NCBI GenBank assembly: GCA_035308565.1
Contig: DATGGK010000055.1
Coordinates: forward strand, 11,869 to 75,868
Reading direction: 5' to 3'
Length of the DNA stretch: 64,000 nucleotides
Source: JANXLS01 sp035308565
Lineage (GTDB): Bacteria; Planctomycetota; SZUA-567; H5-PLA8
The position numbers and the translations under genes were made by a program. The notes under the pieces are model-generated. The model ran no database searches. It saw nothing but the letters and a program-made list of their open reading frames with translations, and had not been told where the DNA came from. This document shows positions 12,001 to 17,900 of this stretch, piece after piece. Numbering within the stretch: position 1 is the first letter of the stretch; each line of letters starts with the position of its first letter.

Positions 12001-13849
12001 CCGCCCGTACACCTTCACGCCGTGGTTCTCCAGCCAATACCTCACCGCTAGCGCCGCCGCGGGCACGACGCAAACGTTTATGCTCGACACGCCGCTGGCC
12101 AACAGCAACCCCGCGTCGCTGACCGTGAATCTGTGGAGCTTGACGCAGAACAACAATGCGCCGCAAGACCACGCGCTGCAAGTCCTCGTCAACGGCCAGC
12201 CCGCCGGCCAAGCCTCGTGGAGCGGCGGCGACAAAGCCATGACGCTCAGCTTCCAGTTGCCCGCCGGCGCGCTCAACGCCGGTTCGAATCAAATTGATTT
12301 GGTGACGCCGCCGCTGCCGAACGTGGACAGCCAGATCGCGTTCTTGCATTCGCTGACCATCGGCTACACGAAAGCGCTCGATGGATCGACGGCCGCCGAC
12401 ATCTACAATCCGTCGCTCGTCTCGAAGCTTTTCGAATTGAGCACCGTCTCCGCGCCGAACGTCTGGGTCGTCGATGAACGCTACCCCGATCGCGCCGCGC
12501 TTATTCCCTTCGAATCGCAACCCCAGCCCGACGGCACGTATCGCCTGCGCTTCGATGCCGCGCCGGGCGGAAGCGGCCATTATCAAGTCGTTCCCTTCGG
12601 CCAGGAAAACGCGCCGCTCTCCGTCACCAAGCGCCAAGTCAAACCCGTCATCGGCGGCTTGAAATACATCGCCACCGGCCCGAACCAATTCAGCGCCGGC
12701 GTCCAGCCGCTGCTCGCGTCGCACACCAAAGAAGGCCTGCGCGCCGCGTTCGTCGATCAAGAACAACTCTTCGATTACTACAATTACGGACGCTACGGCC
12801 CGACCGCAATTCAGAGCATGGTCCGTTCCGCGCGCCCGCAATATTTGCTGCTTGTCGGCCGCACCACATACGACTACCACAACTACAGCGGCGCGAACGT
12901 CGATCCGATGTGCCCGACGTTCCTCGTCTCGACCAGCTTCTGGGCGCAAGCCACGTCCGACTCGCTCTTCGGCGATCTCGGCCGCGGCATTCCCGAAGTC
13001 GCCGTGGGACGCTTGCCGGTCAACGACACCGGCGAACTCAGCGGCGCCGTCAGCCACATTTTGAATTACTCCGGCGCGCCCGCGTCCGGCGTCCGCATGC
13101 ACGCCGTTGCCGATCAGCCCGATCCCGACGCCGGCGATTTCCCCGCGCAAGCAGACAGCCTCGCGCAAGCCCACTCCGATCTCGCGTGGCAGCGCAACTA
13201 CCTCGGCGTCACCGCGCAGAATCCATCCGACGTCACCGCCGCGATGACCACCGCCGCCAACGGCGGCGCCGATTGGCTGCTCTACATCGGCCACGGCAAC
13301 GCCCTGCATCTGGGCGCCGCCAATCGCCAGCTTCTGGGCCTCGACGATCTGCAAAACTGGACCGGCAACGTGGTCCTGCTGCAATCGACCTGCACCGCCA
13401 ACTGGATGGCCAACGACGTGGCCGGCTACAAGAGCCTCGCGATCCAGGCGCTCACGCAGCCGCAAGGCGGCATCAGCGCCGGCATCGGCACGTCCTCGTA
13501 CATGAACTCGGCCAACGCGACGGCGTTCATGGACCAGTTGCTCAGCGGCAGCGCCAACGCTGCAACCAATCCACGCTGGGGCAACGTGCTGATGAAAACG
13601 CAGCAGTGGGCCTTCGCCCAATCCGGCGGCTTCAACGCCGACCTCGGCCGCACCGAGCAACTCTTCGGCGATCCGGCGATGCCGGTCTTCGCCAAAGCGG
13701 TTTCGCGCGCGAGCGCGGCGACGCCGGTGCCGCAGACTCAGACTTCGACGACAACAAGCGGCGCCGCAAAAACCAGCAGCGGCTCTTCGCCCACGGCGCC
13801 AAGCGCGACGAAAGCGCCAGGCAATTCCGTCGCGCCAGGCCAGTTCTAA
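2..13849 (+). CDS. Giant secreted protein: autotransporter-type beta-strand repeats plus C-terminal C25 (gingipain-like) cysteine peptidase, 5' end outside window
   Basis: The frame is open from base 2. Its first codons read QSKVVALKAAFVLSVLCAAG then AYAASG, a signal-peptide core, so the true start lies just left of the window and the TTG at 56 is not the start. Counting residues from base 56: about 3,600 residues of Gly/Thr/Asn-rich passenger follow, with at least ten recognisable autotransporter-associated strand motifs of the type TGxGTLxLxGxNxYxGxTTI. An FnIII-like module lies near 3640 and a C25 peptidase domain near 4220-4560. The C25 dyad is visible as His in YIGHGN (about 4413) and Cys in QSTCTANW (about 4446). 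No outer-membrane barrel follows the passenger; the protein ends in a Ser/Thr/Pro tail and PGQF. It is paralogous to the protein at 38437-47139. The role is inferred as a cell-surface or secreted protease/adhesin; substrate and export route are unknown. Confidence 0.85.
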   Translation, partial: STAQSKVVALKAAFVLSVLCAAGAYAASGTWVPAAGGGWGTASNWNPAAVPGSAAGDIINIMTNITATATITLDANRTAGTIVLGDADGTNTFALTGNALTLNQTGGALFRFGAPGITTATTNSISSTITLASNARFYSTLASPQTLSGVISGAFSVTYDNDDGVTVIGPTALQGQFIASAANTYTGTTTINDVRVNATNAAGLGTGACTVTATGQVFLNSAITVANAMNITGNGWAETAAGQPFGALRIDSSGVISGAVTLASNASIGCNTGTGTVSGVVSGASSTLTKVGAGTLVLSGANTYGGGTTISSGVLQLNSAAGAGTGTITLGPTNTTANRLQINGGVTIANTVTIPQNVTGASATSGVISQTGTGQSRINGSVTVSGTPTTGGTFSGSATVGNELVLGGSILGTVPVTQIAGRVIYAGPSSLYSSLSVTGTALAGATNGVSSSAAVTLGGSGTGTLDLNGFDQSLSGLTFGTAATANTGIATIGARTLTLTGDINTVAQTTGVTAHAINATTGTLSFGATPHNLVINDTPAQDDLVISGANITASGGLTQSGAGTLAMNGVNMNGILTVSAGSTLATGKFNTNGSLTTTGLTFLTGASNVRMKIGATNTDLITVNGPLVTGGTTTLNLTQFGGNLTAGTYPLIKYTGTSPGLSGFALAPVGHTTSTLVDTGTAIALSVTANDQVIWDGTNSGNWQTGVTGNWKLATPLTATDYIDGDDVVFNDNPTNPVITIPNNVTPSRITFNNATTAYSLTGTGTSGILGSTGLTLNGAGLVTLNGVNSYGGATTINAGTLEVVRTTAANTLVNTSGVTIAAPGTLKLDSANVDFTFDRNIGGTGTVLIDTATGGTAAAHGVTISGTNTGFTGLWKLTPTGAGASGTFRTVDSSTNQTTMGTANIEVDAGGQLWHNASLTNNIVITGTGFSETGGGTPAAAPTTLANGVYVGTGTTPFSYGGIGAVRMDNGTTLSGNIVTNGNAKVMAFGGTGTLSGTITSTNTTDVLYFGGGTTTTTSTHIITGNLNAAHVTVNSGSAATATTQLLQIGNNTASGTLSTPETVLFGQSACTAELRFSRSDGYTMASGQTIVGGAATSADLLRTKVTINTTGTGFNIGTVGANTIGLSDGTNGGYLSVANVATGGILNIGSQASIAVNQLYVGDNASCNGTVNQVAGSVVNVIGQVRVGHFATETSTYNMQGGTLTLIGPSSLNTPSVAAAGGNGTNGDNNLNTLATAAVVGGGIYVGIDGTGVFNHTGGTVTTNWLVMDNRTDTPAGQNMPDGIDRYNLSGASSVLAIRSAWGLIQRNPSSAVSFGGGTIRIDNSGTGGPANNTGPNIVVPLDATIDTVTGSTTTLDTNAAVNTGNAFTLTRDIRGTGTLALIGGGTLNFNPTAATQNIAAKLTGSVNLVKLATTANSITTISGSGAGYTGNITVSAGRLNVPNDLGAGSITVADTASLGGEPVNVTTLTLGATTGCTLFYDPTTAGAITTSSLVVNGTVALDVSALPTGLGPFTVINYTTRSGAGTFVAANAGTYRGAPVITDTGTSITITFAGSNLTWTGAAGTAWNLNSALNWVDPTPTQTVFFNGDSVTFPEGGLNPAIALAGTLYPFGVTVNNTTTNYTFTASAGNQLSGSTGLIKTGTGTLTLTGPELFNGPTTVGGGTVVINAATSLGSGNTGNNLIISGGGKLSYTTAGALDFGVNRNITVGTGGGSISFNNATAENITISGNLVGTGPDNLSFASASTAAGTYILSGVNSAFAGSLSVDAASTGITTLRILYPQSAPGGGSITVNYPPNGASGNATTLDMPGTTLPAGVTLNLTSFLNGAVSLRTQVTCNSGVCNLNGPLVCSGTAIIQFSPNTNCVMNINGNVTAGAGGFNGPSSVFFVRGNGTGFVNGVINLPGGNVDKTDAATWQFNTPGGNWASTGVLSTGSVKIGANDALATNALLNIGQGSDNAASLFDLNGFNQTVNGLTWTAGNGNSARGVGNTGATPSTLTLNSATDYVYGAVTGITGGNITGNIAIVKNGTNTQTFSGPTYSYTGNVTVNSGTLVAGGNVTSTALGNPTVAGRTVTVNSPGILSFTTNNVFGNGIGNANLPAVTVSSTLTSTRYNVLGNLTLNGALLTQASTDTGIYQGFQFLGGVTVGGTAASSITTTNAKGNHLAANTVFSVADVTGDSNPDLIVNTPLIDQSGDFASAAGGLTKTGAGTMSVTAAANTFTGPITVNAGTLSFSGTLATPAAVAVNSGGALQFASNLGAGGAANTVSVNNGKLSFTGAASGTLNTNNVITLGAGTDTLDVANTVTLSLPAGIANSSTGNLVKTGPGTLAVTGNVNLNGGSTTVSGGTLQASFGTNGTSTINVAGGASLKLIDANSTPTPTPVTLTLSATPGALTVGGGAHLGLELGAAGTNDEIVVAPGGTAVTSGTITLDLIAVSGFAGGSFNLLAADSGLKPAGVNYVLGTAPQGFNYTITATDTLVKLQADQLVTRYWTGNNGFSWTATGPTNWSDDSAGLIADTPPNAGKTGIFSASSNTNLVITTTVDSPFVLDSMQFISTLATQVNIGPGIAGTLTFTPSSAANGLSVGSSAGIVNNLTPVTLGANQTWFVDGTGSNGSAYNQSGDLAFNNTLTKTGAGLVSLSGNGTGSATVTLAGGTLALNSPTAIGNGTLIIQPGTTLDNTLGAPNALTANNPQTWNGSFTFAGSADLDMGTGAVTANGGPIVTVNGGNFTVGGVITGTSLTKAGGGTLIANGNNNLSSSLTVNGGTLSMNGNNTLGPVTVNTGGTLTLSGANTIGTGVTLAGGTININANSVLGVNPFTIGTNSTLNNTSGSAHLLSANNVQSWGTAFTFLGASDLNLGTGAVTMNPSTNVNATAGTLTVGGVISGITLTKSGGGTLALGALNAYTGNTVLDGGTLRYLVDAPNIKTLQFGAANGSVNTSNLDLSNANMTATSLLVVTNNAVASTISIGTGKTLSVTGPFTMGYDAGGGTGATFSNLTVSGAGTLSLTSPTVTVGVNQAATNAAYWSAPTLDVTALTSFTSTNTTFNVGVGTTSQGPGTVLLSNTANTIVASTLTVGDTGGNNGRGTGTLRFGTGTNVIQADAFNIGRGKNTGPGVVNFASQTAGSPGTVTVTNKAGTGPTVLTVGFNNGTATAGGAVGTLDLRGHASTVSVSTMVVGSNNMTSNTGGVSGTVNFDTGTFTVTTLSMGTKTAAGTGGATGTLTVGGGAFTINTGGSFLLGSQATAGTAAATLNVNGGTFTSNADITQGGGTTTSTITVNGGTLDMTSHNIGGATPINVVDFQSGTVRNIKEINAGAFPLSKSTGGTLIVDGTNTYTGGTTINGGTLQIAPGSTLGSVNATLTASNGTLDLDGNNLIVGNFNGLSGTIVNNLDLTNKTLTIGSNNATGGSFSGAIFDNNNATTGTLAITKIGNGTQTLNGTTFNTGATTVSAGTLIVGLSGTISNSAVTVNTGAILRGVGTVANVTTAGGTLFPGTGNYHDANPAFAANQILNVSGASTVDLSAGRFGVLLVPGVGAGFVTQLSVPTGTVKLGGASVLSVGAQDAGVTNTYGPTGMQYVVITQTTASITNSFASLFGTAVTGTSPPFTVHYFNGGAAGTEVSSATAGGLLAPLPADTVLLAYTGGSVTPAKIANFSAKPSGAGVLLSWTAISEYQNAGFNLYRRAATRRAATARERDGIAAASAWTKVNPALIAGRITNAASKEYAFYDWASEGAFDYKLESMSLSGEIETQLPLAENIRIENATSDVNADGLNAAVASLDVALATARAQQASAKFAALPGSVQIPGTPSAASALARQIDGSLVMPATIAVGRASEPVQPVQSSATAMREANGAASSQPALDAHAGDASYAVGARWFTASSAKSPSFTSAKVLYSASGVMRIPQSALPAGFNINRLSIQREGVSLPALAVTSDALIVYGAGYSDDYTDKDALFLRSTNGATSAGTIQHAQGLFEGLADTSSPATAAAEYHDVYFDYTYRPYTFTPWFSSQYLTASAAAGTTQTFMLDTPLANSNPASLTVNLWSLTQNNNAPQDHALQVLVNGQPAGQASWSGGDKAMTLSFQLPAGALNAGSNQIDLVTPPLPNVDSQIAFLHSLTIGYTKALDGSTAADIYNPSLVSKLFELSTVSAPNVWVVDERYPDRAALIPFESQPQPDGTYRLRFDAAPGGSGHYQVVPFGQENAPLSVTKRQVKPVIGGLKYIATGPNQFSAGVQPLLASHTKEGLRAAFVDQEQLFDYYNYGRYGPTAIQSMVRSARPQYLLLVGRTTYDYHNYSGANVDPMCPTFLVSTSFWAQATSDSLFGDLGRGIPEVAVGRLPVNDTGELSGAVSHILNYSGAPASGVRMHAVADQPDPDAGDFPAQADSLAQAHSDLAWQRNYLGVTAQNPSDVTAAMTTAANGGADWLLYIGHGNALHLGAANRQLLGLDDLQNWTGNVVLLQSTCTANWMANDVAGYKSLAIQALTQPQGGISAGIGTSSYMNSANATAFMDQLLSGSANAATNPRWGNVLMKTQQWAFAQSGGFNADLGRTEQLFGDPAMPVFAKAVSRASAATPVPQTQTSTTTSGAAKTSSGSSPTAPSATKAPGNSVAPGQF
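11054..11096. repeat. Palindromic/REP-like insert inside the coding sequence, with a 15-bp tandem duplication
   Basis: The unit CGACGAGCCGCGACC occurs twice in tandem (11054-11068, 11069-11083) and is followed by GCAAGGGAGCGGG. In frame it adds RRAATRRAATARERDG to the FnIII-like module, while the paralogous protein at 38437-47139 has a shorter, unrelated stretch (RRAVQEPRTPVSG) there. The sequence resembles GC-rich intergenic repeats known in PVC genomes; this is from memory, not from a search. Confidence 0.5.
11501..11522. repeat. REP-like palindrome within the C25 protein gene (copy 1)
   Basis: Arms GGACGAGC and GCCCGTCC (one mismatch) surround CTCCGA. Almost the same sequence is a perfect palindrome at 40576-40597 inside the other C25 gene, but at a different protein position and in the other orientation relative to the gene. 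A third relative with the same CTCCGAG core lies between genes at 31368-31386. Confidence 0.6.
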
Positions 13850-13897
13850 TTTGCCCTGTAAATGCCGACAATGGGGCCTCTATGGGACCAGCATCTA

Positions 13898-14593
13898 TTA
13901 ATCGCGCAGGGCGGCGATGGCTTCGACGCGGCTGGACACTTTCAGGGTTTTGAACATGTTGCGCAAATGCGCGCGGATGGTGTGGTACGAAATTTTCAAC
14001 TGGCGCGAGATTTCCTTGTTGCTCATGCCGCGCGCCATGAGCACGTACACTCTCGTCTCAGCGGGAGTCAATCCGTGGCGCAGCGCGGTGGCGACAAGTT
14101 CAGCTTCGGTGGTGGCGATGGGGTTGCCAGGAGTCAAGCGCACGAGGACCAGCGAATCGGAGTGATCGCCGGCGATGGGCGTACAATTGAGGCGATAAAC
14201 TTCGCCCGCGCGCGCCTGCCAGGTTTCCGCGCTTGCGGATGCGGCGGCTCGATTGCAGCCTTTCAAAAAATCCTTCACGCGTTCTTCTTGCGGAGTATGG
14301 TCGGTTGCCGCCGCGATTAATTTCGCCGCGCCGCCGGAGGCGAAGACCAGTTGCGGCGCGATGGCATCGAGTTTGACGACGGCGAGAGGATCTTTGACAA
14401 AAGCGACCATGGCCAACATGCTGCGCATGCGCGTGCCCAGCGCATCGCTTTTGTCCGCGGTGGAGCGATGTGTGGAATCACCATCATGACAAGCCTGATT
14501 GAGCGCCGCTTCGATTGCGCCGCCATCCGGCTTTCCAGATAAACTTAACGCTTCGTGAAGTCTGCGTAAACTTTCCAGATCGCGAGGTGTCAT
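13898..14593 (-). CDS. LuxR-type DNA-binding transcriptional regulator
   Basis: This 231-residue protein has a C-terminal GerE/LuxR helix-turn-helix (about residues 170-231) with the signatures LTPAETRVYVLMARGMSNKE and HLRNMFKTL. The N-terminal 165 residues look like a sensor or ligand-binding region but match no family I recognise; no receiver-domain phosphoacceptor pattern is evident. I chose the ATG at 14593 (MTPRDLES) because AGGGAAG precedes it at suitable spacing. The frame stays open to 14767, but that extension reads unlike a folded domain, has no visible ribosome site and would overlap two perfect inverted repeats. It converges on the giant C25 gene, 48 bases away, and is divergent from the CotH-domain giant gene, so control of that gene is a reasonable guess. 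Confidence 0.8.
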   Translation of the reverse strand: MTPRDLESLRRLHEALSLSGKPDGGAIEAALNQACHDGDSTHRSTADKSDALGTRMRSMLAMVAFVKDPLAVVKLDAIAPQLVFASGGAAKLIAAATDHTPQEERVKDFLKGCNRAAASASAETWQARAGEVYRLNCTPIAGDHSDSLVLVRLTPGNPIATTEAELVATALRHGLTPAETRVYVLMARGMSNKEISRQLKISYHTIRAHLRNMFKTLKVSSRVEAIAALRD

Positions 14594-14714
14594 TGTGCTT
14601 CCCTGTGCGGCAGCAAAATACTGAGATAAATCCAAAACAGTGACTGCGATGATTGGTCCTAGACTACACTTTCTTAGAATACGTGCAAGCAAATATGCTG
14701 GATGACAAAAATTC

Positions 14715-14736
14715 ATATAGGCCAAATGGCCTATAT
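14715..14736. promoter_or_regulatory. Perfect 9-bp inverted repeat, candidate operator
   Basis: ATATAGGCC and GGCCTATAT are separated by AAAT. The 22-bp dyad lies about 120 bp upstream of the chosen LuxR start and 230 bp upstream of the rightward giant gene. Size and symmetry fit a dimeric regulator site; autoregulation by the adjacent LuxR-type protein is inferred. Confidence 0.45.
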
Positions 14737-14743
14737 CAGCGAA

Positions 14744-14760
14744 CGTTTCGAGGCGAAACG
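14744..14760. promoter_or_regulatory. Second inverted repeat (CGTTTCG-AGG-CGAAACG)
   Basis: Seven-bp perfect arms with a 3-nt centre lie 8 bp beyond the first dyad. This could be a second operator or a small hairpin in a leader transcript. Confidence 0.35.
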
Positions 14761-14894
14761 TAGCCATTTATTCGCTTATGGATGATCGGGGGTGATTGGC
14801 ACTTTATGAATTATTTCGCGTTCGGCTGAACGAAATGAATTTAAATGCGGCGCAAGTTGAGAAAACTTGGCCGCTTAAAGTCCGGTTCCTATCA

Positions 14895-14900
14895 TATAAT
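14895..14900 (+). promoter_or_regulatory. Candidate -10 box (TATAAT) for the CotH-domain giant gene
   Basis: An exact TATAAT lies 67 bp before the ATG at 14968. No good -35 hexamer is visible at 16-18 bp, so this is a weak call that may depend on an activator. Confidence 0.35.
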
Positions 14901-14967
14901 GGAGTATTGCAATTGTGTGAAGCACGGGTAAAGTTCACTCCTAACTTTCCTTTATGGGACACCGCAA

Positions 14968-17900
14968 ATGGCCAACATTCGTACCGGTGTAATTCTTGCG
15001 CTGGCGTGCACGGCGGCGCAACTATTTGGACAGACTCCCGCGGAGTATCCGTCGGGCGCGCTTCAAAGTCAGGGCCTGCTTTACAAATTCTACACAAACA
15101 CCAGCACCGACGGCACGCTGCCAACGCCCACGCCTACCGCGATGGAGGCGCTCACGGCAACCAGCAGCGGCGTGGTGAGCAATTTTCTGCTCGATCCGCG
15201 CGGATCGGTCACAACCAATTTCAGCTTCGAGTACACGGGGTATGTCAACATTCCCACGGCGGGCGTGTGGACGTTCGCGACGAATTCCGACGACGGCACC
15301 GTGCTGTACATCAGCGGAATTCAAGTCGTCGCGAATAACTATTCGCAAGGCGCGACAAGAAGATCGGGGACCATCGACATCGGCGCGGGCTTGCACGCGA
15401 TCAAAGTTCAATATGGGCAGGGCGGCGGCGCGTACAGCCTTGCGGTCACGTACATAGGCCCGGCGGGTTCAAGCGTTCCGAGCGAAGTTGCGATTCCGAA
15501 TACGGCGCTGTATTACATTCCGCCGACGGCCACTCCAACCATCTCGCCCGCCAATAACAAAATTGGCACGCCCACTTTCCAAATGTCGCTGGCCGACACC
15601 ACGCCGGGCGCGGCGATGTACTACACGACCAACGGCACAACGCCGACGACCGCGTCCACGCTTTACACCGGGCCGGTGACGTTGTCCATACCAGTGACGG
15701 TCAATGCGATTGCAAAGGCGGCCAATTACGATAATAGCTTTGTCGCGACGACCAGCTTTGTCACGTCGGCAGCGCCGGCCAACGATAATTTCGCCAACGC
15801 GGTCAACCTTGGCAGTTCAATGCCGCTCACGGTCAACGGAACGAATTTGAACGCGACCTGGGAAGCAGGCGAGCCCAATCATGGCAACGGTGACGGGCAG
15901 AGTTCGATTTGGTACAAGTGGATCGCGCCGTCAACGGGCAGCGTTTATATTTCAACGGCGGGCAGCGCGTTCGATACGACGCTGGCTGTTTATACGGGCA
16001 CGGCGGTGAACGCGCTGACGTTGGTAGGGCAAAACGACGATGCGATCGGCGACAATCCCAACCCGGGCACGGGTTCAACCAGTCTGGTCGCGATACAGGC
16101 GGCCGCCGGCACGACTTATTACATTGCCATCGACGGATTGCAAGGCGCTCAAGGGAACACAACACTGAGCATTTCGGCGGGCGCGGTGCTTTCGGTCGTG
16201 GCCACCACGCCCAATGCCAGCGAAACCGGGCCGGTCAGCGGCGTGTTCACCATTACGCGCACGGGCAACACCAGCGCCGCGTTCTATTGCAATTTCAGTC
16301 TGGACGGAACGGCGATCAAAAGCATCGATTACTTGCGCCCGGTGGATGATTTCATCGCATTTTCCGCGGGGCAAACGTCTGCCACGGTGACCATCACCCC
16401 GGTTGATAATTTCATGTACCAAGGCCCCGTCACGGTTGTGTTGAGTTTTTTACCCAGCGATTATTTCGAAGTGAATCCGGCTCAAGCCACGGCGACGGTC
16501 ACCATTGCGGACAACGAAACGGCGACGTCCGGCACGGTCAAAGACACAAGCTTCAGTGTCAAACGCGGGTTTTATACTGCACCGATTGACGTGGCGATTA
16601 CCACCGCAACCGCGGGCGCGTCCATTCGCTACACGCTGGACGGCACGATGCCCACACCCGTGTACGGCATAGTCTACACTGGACCGATTCACATCACCGG
16701 CACCACGACGCTGCGCGCGATGGCCTACAAAGCCGGGATGAACCCGACCAATGTGGACACGCAAACGTATTTGTACACAGCCGACATCATCACGCAGTGC
16801 CCGACGGGCGCGGCGCCGAATGCGAACTGGCCGGCGGCAGGCACGATTCCGCCCGTCGGCCAGACCATTAATTACGGCATGGATCCAAATATTGTGAACA
16901 ACGCCGAGTGGAGCGGCACGATTCAAAACGACTTGAAGACAATCCCTTCGTTCTGCGTGTCGATGAAGTTGGGGGATTTGTTCGATTCCACCACTGGCAT
17001 TTACGCCAATCCATCGGGCGACAGCTTCGTTTGGGAACGCCCCTGCGCGCTTGAACTGGTCGATCCCAACAACTCAGCCAACAATTGGGGCGAGTTGTGC
17101 GGGATCCGCATCCGTGGCGGTTACAGCCGCAATCCGGGCAATCCCAAACATGCGTTCCGCATCTTTTTCCGCAGCGATTACAACAAGGGCACGCTGCAGC
17201 AACCCATCTTCGGCCCGCCGCCGGCGCAGCAGAAGATCGATGCGTTCGACATCCGCTGCGACCAGAATTATTCGTGGAGTTTCGAAGGCAACCGGGCCCA
17301 GGAGTGCTTCATGCGCGACAATTTCTCGCGCGATTCGCAGTTGGCGATCAGCGGGTTTGGCTGCCGCGGCGATTATTATCATCTTTACATCGATGGCATT
17401 TATTGGGGCCTGTACAATTCAGACGAACGCGGCGAACAGGGCTGGGCGGCGAATTATTTCGGCGGCAACAAAGCGGATTACGACATCATCAAGTCGCAGA
17501 CGGACACAGGCTATACCATCTTCGCATCAAACGGCGACATGAACGCCTGGAACCGGCTGTGGAAGGCGTGCAAAGATGGTCTCTCCACGAACGCCGCCTA
17601 CTACAAAATTCAGGGAAAGAATCCCGACGGCACGCCTAATCCAACGTACGAAAACCTGCTCGAAATCGACGACTTGATCGACTACATGCTGGTGATTTAT
17701 TATGGCGGGAATCTGGATTCGCCGATTTCGCAATTCCTGAACAACCAGGAGCCGAATAACTTCTTCGGACAGCGCAATCGAAATGGAAATGCCGGCTTCC
17801 GGTTCACCATCCACGACGCGGAGCACACACTGTTGGATGTGAACGCCAATCGCCTCGGCCCGTGGCCGGCGGGCGACACGGTCCAGTATAGCAATCCGCA

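Larger units (their letters stand above)
14594..14967. other. Divergent intergenic region between the LuxR-type regulator and the CotH giant gene
   Basis: This 374-bp gap is AT-richer than its surroundings. It holds two perfect inverted repeats (14715-14736 and 14744-14760) and a TATAAT at 14895-14900, which could serve the rightward gene at 14968. No convincing -35 box at 17-bp spacing was found. Confidence 0.5.

Noticed and set aside
9623..13660. Long open frame (1,345 codons) on the minus strand opposite the C25 domain
   Set aside because: It is antisense to a gene with clear domains; the translation is Arg/Gly/Ala-rich low complexity typical of the reverse frame of GC-rich codons.
1..13849. 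Classical type V autotransporter
   Set aside because: The passenger repeats are of the autotransporter-associated type, but the C-terminus is a peptidase domain and a -PGQF tail rather than an outer-membrane barrel.
12910..13953. 347-codon plus-strand frame overlapping the C25 domain in another phase
   Set aside because: Arg/Ser-rich alternative frame without features; the main frame holds the catalytic motifs.
13898..14767. Longer LuxR-type protein starting at 14767
   Set aside because: The extension lacks a ribosome site, is not domain-like and would contain two perfect inverted repeats.
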